Positions 5,589 through 10,596 of a stretch of 10,596 bases of DNA are shown piece by piece. Below the pieces are notes generated by a model that saw only the letters and a program-made list of their open reading frames with translations, searched no databases and had not been told where the DNA came from. Both the position numbers and the translations under genes were made by a program. This DNA is from an uncultured Akkermansia sp. (GTDB lineage Bacteria; Verrucomicrobiota; Verrucomicrobiia; Verrucomicrobiales; Akkermansiaceae), in the NCBI GenBank assembly GCA_904502165.1, contig CAJGDB010000063.1, forward strand, positions 1 through 10,596. Reading direction: 5' to 3'. The first letter of the stretch is position 1. Every line of letters starts with the position of its first letter.

Positions 5589-8003
5589 TCATTCCACCTT
5601 TATCTCCATTTCCTTCTCCACCATCCTGCCATACTCATTCAACAACTCGTAGCGAAGGGTATCCACGCCTGTGAAATCTGCCTTTGGTGTATAAACAGCC
5701 TTAGCACCACCCTTATAGTCAACCCTGCCGCCCTTGGCAGTTGCAGCATGCCACTTGATGCTGGATTTCCCGGCAAAGCTCAGCAATTGCTCAGTCCCAC
5801 AGGGAATGGTCAGCGAGGTATTGCGGGAGATGGTTGTTGATTCCGGCTGCACCAGGTAGGTGATATCCCAGCGCGGAAGTTTCAGTTTATCAAGCAGGCT
5901 GGCGGCTCCTTCTGAGGGGAACATCTTGAAGTGGGCAAAATAAGGTCGGACATCGCGCCCGGCCGCTTCCGATAAGGCAACGAGATAGCGGTCTATCTTT
6001 GCCTGGTCTATCTCTGCCCCTTTCAGGAAATCCCAGTGATACATGGCATCAGTCTTATCGCGGAAACGCTTGATGACCTTCTTGATGCTCTCCCAACCGA
6101 AATCCTCTGCGTAGGCAATCATCATAGAGGTCACCGGATACGACCAGTGGTGAACGCCTCTGCTATTGATCTTGTACCATTTTTCCTGCATGATTTCCTG
6201 CATACCCTTGTCATTCGGGTCAAACAGGCGGCGCAGGTGGCGGTCATGCGAATCCTTCCAGGCAAATTCCTTCCCCTTGCGGGACTTCATATAATACCCG
6301 CCCCAATTGGGCGTAGCTTCAGACCAGAACGAGAGTTCCATTTCTCCGAAATCGCAATGATGCCCGTGCTCATGGAGGAACAGGGCTGCATTCTTCTCTC
6401 TCATGGCCTCCATGTTCAGCAGGTGCGGGATGCTCTGCGGATGCCATTGCAGCGGCCACATGGCCACGCCCTGTACTGCATAATGTCCGCAATGCATGCG
6501 GAACGGGTGTTTCGGATAGTAGGAATAGAAATCTTCCAGGTCCTTGTTATTCTGGTTCCACCAGGTCATCACCTCGGTCGGGTTACTCAGATTCTGCAGT
6601 ATATCCCGCGGCAGCACCATGACCATATGTTCGCTCACCAGTTCACCCCAGGGAGCCGGAGCCTGCTTTATTTTCTTCCACTCTTCATCTGTATGCCTTC
6701 CCAGAATGAAGCGGGGGGCCTTCATTGCGCCTTCTATGGTCACCGGGGTGCGCTTCAGCTCAACATTCCTGGGTACTTTCAACAGCATCAGTCCTCCATG
6801 CGGGGTCACAAAGGTGGTGCTTTCCTTTTCCAGCCCGAAATGACGCGTGGTGCCCGGCATACAGACAAGCGGCATATTGCGGTAGTGGAAATGGTGTCCC
6901 ACCTGCATCTCGAGCCCTTTTCCTGCCAGCTCCGGCGGCAGCGTCACCGTCACAGCCTTCCCCGGCATGGCGTATAGACCGGTAGAGACATATTCATTTC
7001 CCCACTTATCCCCCCGCGAATCCAGTTTCTGCGTTAATTTGACACTCTTGGCCTTGGGTGGAATCTGACCCAGGGATGCCGCAAGGCGGTGCGGGCCATG
7101 CTTGAGCAACTGTTCTTGGGAGAGTGATTTCAGCCAGGCTTCCTCCATGAGCAGCAACTGCTTGGCAAGGGGATTGCGAACCGGTGTTTCCGGTGTTGCC
7201 TTGATGCCGGCAGCCACCTTCGCATACACTCGCATTCCCTTCTCAAATGCAGCAGGGCTTTTGCGCTCAAGCTCCCGCTGCACCTGGGTAAGCGCGTCCA
7301 TCAGCATACCCCGGTCTGCCGGCGACAAGGAATCCAGCCAGCCTGCCAGGGCCTTCGGTGCCTGGTTTCGCATGGTATCCCGCAGCTCCCTGCTCCGCTC
7401 CTCTTTCGCCATTGTCTGCTGCCATTGTTTCAGCAAGCCCTCATCGGGGCTGGGTTCCAGATACTTCCGGGCAATGATTTTCTTCTTCATTCCCGGCCCT
7501 GACCAGGCAAGGGATACATGGTCATCATTGATAGCTTCCTTATAAAGGATCTGCAGATAATATTTCTTCCCTTTGACAAGATGCACCTTGCAGGAAGGCC
7601 GTCCATCCACAAAATGATGCCGCGGCATATACGCCCCCACCTCGCACACCTTTTTCAGATGCGCCCGGTCGGCATCTGTACTCAACCATAATTCTGCCGT
7701 ATCATCTGCCGCCAGGTACAGTGTATAATCCCCGGTCTCCGGCGGGGTGAGCAATGTGGTTATACGCAGCCCGAAGTTGTCCATGCCCGAGGCATGCTCA
7801 TCTATTCTGCTCCTCGTGAATACCTTGTCAGGCCTGCGTTTCTCTGCAGCTTCAACCAGGGCAGGAATCCTGCCGGTCTTCACTTCCACCCATTGTTCCA
7901 CCATGACTCCATTCCGGGGAAGCTCTGCTGCAGTTGATGCCGCAGCAGCCGCCGCCAGAAGAAGAATACCTGCTACGGATGTACGATGTGTCAATAGAGT
8001 CAT
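5589..8003 (-). CDS. Secreted PA14 and M60-like (enhancin/mucinase type) zinc metalloprotease
   Basis: From ATG 8003 the protein has 804 residues. It starts with a signal peptide (hydrophobic core ILLLAAAAAA, likely cut after STAA at about residue 26), so it is exported. A GTG at 8042 would add 13 residues ahead of the signal peptide and is less likely. Residues about 30-185 match a PA14 domain (FGLRITTLLTPPETGDYTLY, LAADDTAELWLS, later KKYYLQILY), which often binds carbohydrate. About 186-330 is helical and charged. The catalytic part holds LFLHEHGHHCDFGEM: HEHGH (544-548) fits HExxH, and Glu562 in SEATPNW fits the third zinc ligand of the M60 pattern. The last 85 or so residues resemble a bacterial Ig/cadherin-like module (YTPKADFTGVDTLRYELL). 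M60 enzymes cleave mucin-type glycoproteins, so a glycoprotein substrate is likely but inferred. No clear ribosome site or strong promoter was found. Confidence 0.85.
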   Translation of the reverse strand: MTLLTHRTSVAGILLLAAAAAASTAAELPRNGVMVEQWVEVKTGRIPALVEAAEKRRPDKVFTRSRIDEHASGMDNFGLRITTLLTPPETGDYTLYLAADDTAELWLSTDADRAHLKKVCEVGAYMPRHHFVDGRPSCKVHLVKGKKYYLQILYKEAINDDHVSLAWSGPGMKKKIIARKYLEPSPDEGLLKQWQQTMAKEERSRELRDTMRNQAPKALAGWLDSLSPADRGMLMDALTQVQRELERKSPAAFEKGMRVYAKVAAGIKATPETPVRNPLAKQLLLMEEAWLKSLSQEQLLKHGPHRLAASLGQIPPKAKSVKLTQKLDSRGDKWGNEYVSTGLYAMPGKAVTVTLPPELAGKGLEMQVGHHFHYRNMPLVCMPGTTRHFGLEKESTTFVTPHGGLMLLKVPRNVELKRTPVTIEGAMKAPRFILGRHTDEEWKKIKQAPAPWGELVSEHMVMVLPRDILQNLSNPTEVMTWWNQNNKDLEDFYSYYPKHPFRMHCGHYAVQGVAMWPLQWHPQSIPHLLNMEAMREKNAALFLHEHGHHCDFGEMELSFWSEATPNWGGYYMKSRKGKEFAWKDSHDRHLRRLFDPNDKGMQEIMQEKWYKINSRGVHHWSYPVTSMMIAYAEDFGWESIKKVIKRFRDKTDAMYHWDFLKGAEIDQAKIDRYLVALSEAAGRDVRPYFAHFKMFPSEGAASLLDKLKLPRWDITYLVQPESTTISRNTSLTIPCGTEQLLSFAGKSSIKWHAATAKGGRVDYKGGAKAVYTPKADFTGVDTLRYELLNEYGRMVEKEMEIKVE

Positions 8004-8081
8004 GGCCGTGTTAAATGCTGATTCTTCTCTAGTTTGCCACACCCCGCCTCACATGCAAGCAAAATCACCCCTGCCCTATGC

Positions 8082-8121
8082 AAAAAGTAACCACCGCAGC
8101 TGCCTGTGGCAACTGCGGTGG
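8082..8121 (-). terminator. Intrinsic terminator of the rpoA-rplQ operon
   Basis: On the minus strand CCACCGCAG (8113-8121) pairs perfectly with CTGCGGTGG (8091-8099). The 13-nt interior can itself pair through GCC/GGC, and TTACTTTTTGC follows. It lies about 37 nt after the rplQ stop codon. Confidence 0.88.
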
Positions 8122-8157
8122 TCCTGATTCGAAGCTTCAATTGCTCCGGCCGTCGGC

Positions 8158-8580
8158 TCAGGCCTCCTCAGAGGTGGAACCAGTAGCCGTTGTGGTGGCG
8201 GGAGCCACAGGAGCAGTAAGCTGGGGCAGGTCGATGATTTCAATCAGAGCCATGGGGGCGCTGTCGGTCATACGCTGGCCGAGCTTCACGATGCGGGTGT
8301 AACCACCCTGGCGGTCCTTGGTAGCCTCGGCCACCACGCTGAACAGCTTGGCCACAACCTTGGGCTGGGGCAGCGTTGCGAGGGCCTGACGGCGAGCGTG
8401 CAGGGAACCATTCTTACCGAGGGTGATCAGCTTCTCCACGTAGGGACGAAGAGCCTTGGCCTTGGCCAGAGTGGTGGTGATGCGGCCGTGGCTGATAAGG
8501 CTGCATGCCTGGTTGGCAAGCAGGGCCTTGCGGTGGGAAGCATTGCGCTGAAGCTTGGCTTTCTTGACGCCGTGTCTCAT
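8158..8580 (-). CDS. rplQ: 50S ribosomal protein L17
   Basis: Large-subunit ribosomal protein near the peptide exit tunnel. The N-terminus MRHGVKKAKLQRNASHRKAL and the following SLISHGRITTTLAKAKALRPYVEKLITLGK are the L17 signature, and GGYTRIVKLGQRMTDSAPMALIEI (about 92-115) is the conserved C-terminal strand region. The 140-residue length is slightly more than the usual 115-130. The excess is a Pro/Thr/Ala tail (about 121-140, ending TSEEA), probably disordered. It follows rpoA after a 45-nt gap that lacks a Shine-Dalgarno and holds a perfect tandem 8-mer. Transcription comes from the rpoA promoter and ends at the hairpin at 8082-8121. Confidence 0.97.
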   Translation of the reverse strand: MRHGVKKAKLQRNASHRKALLANQACSLISHGRITTTLAKAKALRPYVEKLITLGKNGSLHARRQALATLPQPKVVAKLFSVVAEATKDRQGGYTRIVKLGQRMTDSAPMALIEIIDLPQLTAPVAPATTTATGSTSEEA

Positions 8581-8590
8581 AGTCTTTTAA

Positions 8591-8606
8591 TGTGTTAGTG
8601 TGTTAG
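8591..8606. repeat. Perfect tandem 8-bp repeat in front of rplQ
   Basis: TGTGTTAG occurs twice back to back (CTAACACA twice on the coding strand), 10 nt upstream of the rplQ ATG. The region is A/C-rich, unstructured-looking and has no Shine-Dalgarno, so it may serve as an S1-type or SD-independent ribosome landing site. The function is inference. Confidence 0.5.
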
Positions 8607-8625
8607 TATTGTTCTGTTGGAATCT

Positions 8626-9759
8626 TTACTCATCATCCTCGTCGTCACCGAAGGAATCCTCGATGTTGCGGGAAATAAGAGCCTGCAGGTCCGTGGCGCG
8701 GATCTCATCGTTGTTGTCGCGCAGGCGGGAAGCCGGTGCGGGGGAAGCGAGGAGCTTGGCATCGAACTGCATGCCGAGGGACAGGCCATGCTGCACGAGC
8801 TTGTCCTTAATCTCGTTGAGGGATTTCTTACCGAAGTTACGGTACTTGAGCATTTCGCTCTCCGTCTTCATGGCCAGCTGACCAACGGTGGTGATGTTGG
8901 CGTTGTTCAGGCAGTTAGCGGCACGCACGGAAAGTTCGATTTCGTTCACGCTCATGTTAAGCAGCTTGCGGAGCTGGGCGGTGTTGGCATCCTGCTCGGC
9001 ACCATTGGCCTTGTCGAACTCTACGCGGCGGCTGTCAGCGTCCACGAATACGTCGAGGTGGTGGCGCATGATGCTGGCGGCCTGCAGCATGGCATCGGCG
9101 GGGCTCACGCGGCCATCGGTCCAGATATCGAGCACGAGCTTGTCGAATTCGGTCATCTGGCCTACACGGGCATTATCCACAGCGTACTTCACGCGGGTCA
9201 CCGGGGAGAAAATGGAGTCAATCGGAATCACGCCGATGGGGCGGTCCTTATCGTTGTTATCCTCTGCGGTGTGGAAACCACGGCCCACGTTCACTTCGAA
9301 GTCGCAGTCGAAGATGGTGCTCTGGTCCAGGTGGCAGATGACCTGATCCTTGTTCACCACGGAGTAGATGTGATCTTCCTGAATGTCACCAGCGGTCACC
9401 ACGCCCTGCTTCGTCACGCGAAGGGAAAGGGTGCGGGGTTCCTTGCCATGGTGCTTGAACTTCACCTTCTTGAGGTTGAGGATAATTTCAGTCACGTCCT
9501 CCACCACGCCGGGCAGAGAAGTGAACTCGTGCTGGGCACCGGCGATACGTACGCTGGTGATGGCAGCACCCTCCAGGGAGCTGAGCAGCACGCGGCGAAG
9601 CGAGTTACCAAGGGTATGACCAAAACCGGTCTCGATAGGCTCGGCAACAAAGGTCACGTGGTTGGGATCCTCCGGGTCAGCAATGCGCTTGAGCGTGTTG
9701 GGAATCTCGAAATGGGCCAGCTTGATGGGCCCCTGCTCCTGAATGATTTCGTCAGACAT
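8626..9759 (-). CDS. rpoA: DNA-directed RNA polymerase subunit alpha
   Basis: Assembles RNA polymerase (N-terminal domain) and contacts UP elements and activators (C-terminal domain). At 377 residues it is about 45 longer than the usual 310-335. N-terminal domain: FVAEPIETGFGHTLGNSLRR (37-56), the dimer and beta-contact core, and LVLDIWTDGRVSPADAML (208-225). C-terminal domain (about 262-330): LLNMSVNEIELSVRAANCL, with Arg279 at the position of the E. coli DNA-contacting Arg265, then YRNFGKKSLNEIKDKL. The extra length is a tail (331-377) with an SPAPASRLRD linker, a short possible helix (ATDLQALISRNIED) and an acidic end (GDDEDDE). The start ATG 9759 has no Shine-Dalgarno and follows a tandem ACACAAAT repeat. 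rplQ lies 45 nt downstream. rpsD, the common upstream neighbour, is absent here. Confidence 0.98.
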   Translation of the reverse strand: MSDEIIQEQGPIKLAHFEIPNTLKRIADPEDPNHVTFVAEPIETGFGHTLGNSLRRVLLSSLEGAAITSVRIAGAQHEFTSLPGVVEDVTEIILNLKKVKFKHHGKEPRTLSLRVTKQGVVTAGDIQEDHIYSVVNKDQVICHLDQSTIFDCDFEVNVGRGFHTAEDNNDKDRPIGVIPIDSIFSPVTRVKYAVDNARVGQMTEFDKLVLDIWTDGRVSPADAMLQAASIMRHHLDVFVDADSRRVEFDKANGAEQDANTAQLRKLLNMSVNEIELSVRAANCLNNANITTVGQLAMKTESEMLKYRNFGKKSLNEIKDKLVQHGLSLGMQFDAKLLASPAPASRLRDNNDEIRATDLQALISRNIEDSFGDDEDDE

Positions 9760-9775
9760 ATTTGTGTATTTGTGT
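9760..9775. repeat. Perfect tandem 8-bp repeat directly in front of rpoA
   Basis: ATTTGTGT occurs twice in a row (ACACAAAT twice on the coding strand), touching the rpoA ATG. No Shine-Dalgarno lies within 20 nt of the start; the nearest AAGGAGG is about 30 nt upstream. This resembles the arrangement in front of rplQ. Confidence 0.5.
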
Positions 9776-9861
9776 GGCCGGGTTTCCCTCCTTGCGGGCT
9801 CTGCTTCCTATGGGAAAGGGAGGACCAACGACCGGATTTTTAATAAACCCGCGCGGGCCAG

Positions 9862-9890
9862 AGAATACAGCTAATTGATTCACTTAGCAA
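9862..9890 (-). promoter_or_regulatory. Probable promoter of the rpoA-rplQ operon
   Basis: Minus strand: TTGCTA (9885-9890), a 17-nt spacer, then TATTCT (9862-9867), each 4 of 6 to consensus. The start would be near 9855, giving a leader of about 95 nt with purine/pyrimidine-rich tracts and a possible TTTCCC/GGGAAA pairing (9783-9788 with 9812-9817). This leader could mediate feedback control, but no known motif was recognised. Confidence 0.5.
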
Positions 9891-10126
9891 GCCTTTTCTT
9901 CAAAAATGTCATCTTTTGTTCCAAATTCACCTTATATCGGGCGTTATTTCACAAAAAAAACACAGCGATTTTTCTCTACACCTGCTTCTCGAGTACGCTA
10001 TGTGCGGCTGTTTCCGCAGGCTCGGCCAGTTCCATACCCATGCGTTCCGCAGGCAAGGCGGTTCCTGCCTGTGTGCGGTGAGTGAGTTTTAGGGGGGGGA
10101 TGAGCCCTCCTTCAGTGATTCACCTG
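9891..10126. other. Gap between the right-edge gene and the rpoA promoter with no convincing gene
   Basis: Together with the rpoA leader this is a 367-nt stretch without a clear gene. It holds the T8 terminator candidate (9953-10004), a 10-bp direct repeat TTCCGCAGGC (10012-10021 and 10045-10054), a hairpin with CAGGCA/TGCCTG arms near 10050-10072, and a G8 run near 10092-10099. A minus-strand frame is open from 10119 to 9976, but its first ATG (10041) leaves only 21 codons, so it is not called as a gene. No tRNA or known small RNA was recognised. Confidence 0.5.
9953..10004 (-). terminator. Possible terminator of the right-edge gene (imperfect stem plus T8)
   Basis: On the minus strand CACATAGCG (9996-10004) can pair with CGCTGTG (9961-9967) with one bulged base and a long loop of about 28 nt. 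A run of eight T follows immediately (9953-9960). The T run is the strongest evidence; the stem is weak. It lies about 120-170 nt after the stop codon of the CBM9-like gene. Confidence 0.4.
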
Positions 10127-10596
10127 TCATTCTCCCATGACCCGGGCAATGGCCCAGCTCCAGGGGCGGTGGAAATCAGGGTCTCCGCTCTGGTCGTCAG
10201 AAGTGGTCAGGAAGAGGTAATCCGGGCTGTTCAGGATGCAGGTTGCAGCCAGGCGGCAATTGAAGATATCAATGCCCAGAATCCGGAAATAGGAAAGCGG
10301 TAGGTGCACGCTGCAACTCCAGCCTTCCGGGGTGACTTCTCCCCGGGTCCGCACTCCCACCGGAAGCCCGGCGGCAGCGTCGCGTACGCGGGGCGCAGAA
10401 AAGGCACATGCCCACCAGGCGCCATTCGGGCAGAGGTTGAATTCAAGGTACTGCGTTCCTTCGGCATCTGCCACAAAGAATTCGGCTGTATCAAACATCC
10501 ACAGTTCCTCGGTGAATTCGCCGGGCTGAGCCTCCGGATGAACAGTCACAGGGGCAGCCTGGGCGGCTCGGAATACGAGGTAGTCTTCCTCCAGCG
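10127..10596 (-). CDS. Protein ending in a CBM9-like (carbohydrate-binding family 9-type) domain, 3' part only
   Basis: The frame is open to the right window edge, so the N-terminus is missing; 155 residues are visible, from LEEDYLVFRAA to the stop at 10127. The pattern LWMFDTAEFFVAD, then YLEFNLCPNGAWWACAF, then GWSCSVHLPLSYFRILG and a C-terminal DPDFHRPWSWAIA fits the beta-sandwich of CBM9-like/DOMON-type domains, which are often found in secreted or surface proteins that bind carbohydrate or appear in glycan metabolism. An internal GTG at 10549 is not a believable start, because good matching sequence continues upstream. The substrate is unknown. It is read toward rpoA but is separated from it by 367 nt and a probable terminator, so it is not in the rpoA operon. 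Confidence 0.6.
   Translation of the reverse strand, partial: LEEDYLVFRAAQAAPVTVHPEAQPGEFTEELWMFDTAEFFVADAEGTQYLEFNLCPNGAWWACAFSAPRVRDAAAGLPVGVRTRGEVTPEGWSCSVHLPLSYFRILGIDIFNCRLAATCILNSPDYLFLTTSDDQSGDPDFHRPWSWAIARVMGE

Noticed and set aside
6036..6977. Plus-strand frame of 313 codons opposite the metalloprotease
   Set aside because: Shadow of the M60-like gene, whose signal peptide and HExxH site are on the minus strand.
9781..9825. Strong hairpin in the rpoA leader from its TTTCCCTCC and AAAGGGAGG tracts
   Set aside because: The two tracts are direct complements rather than reverse complements, so they cannot pair over their full length; only TTTCCC/GGGAAA pairs.
8617..9843. Long plus-strand frame of 408 codons opposite rpoA
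   Set aside because: Shadow of rpoA caused by biased codon use in a highly expressed gene; no promoter, ribosome site or family signature.
9875..10081. Plus-strand 68-codon frame in the gap upstream of rpoA
   Set aside because: It overlaps the rpoA promoter and the T8 terminator candidate, and has mixed composition, no ribosome site and no recognisable product.
1..10596. CRISPR array, insertion sequence, prophage or tRNA/rRNA gene
   Set aside because: No regularly spaced repeats, transposase or integrase motifs, terminal inverted repeats, or tRNA/rRNA signatures were seen on either strand.

Overview
The window reads as a chromosomal housekeeping stretch with a few accessory genes, from a moderately GC-rich bacterium. 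The best guess for the lineage is Verrucomicrobiota, possibly Akkermansia-like. This rests on a secreted PA14 plus M60-type (mucinase-like) metalloprotease beside core genes, an atypical Fe-S scaffold protein, and several start codons without a Shine-Dalgarno sequence. It is an inference from gene content, not a database match. Every gene but one is on the minus strand.

Layout from left to right: (1) the 5' end of a NifU/IscU-like Fe-S scaffold gene, cut by the left edge, with its own promoter and a structured leader; (2) enolase (eno) with a strong promoter and a strong intrinsic terminator; (3) a DEAD-box RNA helicase of the DeaD/CsdA type with a DbpA-like RNA-binding domain and a basic Arg/Gly tail, also with a clear terminator; (4) the only plus-strand gene, a small three-helix membrane protein whose promoter lies so close to its ATG that the mRNA should be leaderless; (5) fmt (Met-tRNA formyltransferase) followed 6 nt later by a 61-residue ribbon-helix-helix protein, with an inverted repeat over the apparent fmt promoter; (6) a large secreted PA14/M60-like metalloprotease; (7) rpoA-rplQ, ending in a good terminator; (8) a 367-nt gap with no convincing gene; (9) the 3' part of a gene ending in a CBM9-like domain, cut by the right edge.

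The core genes cover glycolysis, mRNA remodelling, translation initiation, transcription and the ribosome. rpoA-rplQ is detached from the rpsM-rpsK-rpsD genes that usually precede it. I found no CRISPR array, insertion sequence, phage gene, tRNA or rRNA. The most interesting items are the likely leaderless starts (membrane protein, fmt), the possible self-regulated fmt-RHH operon, the SD-less rpoA and rplQ starts that each follow a perfect tandem 8-bp repeat, and the palindrome over the -10 box of the Fe-S scaffold gene. None is proof of a new system.
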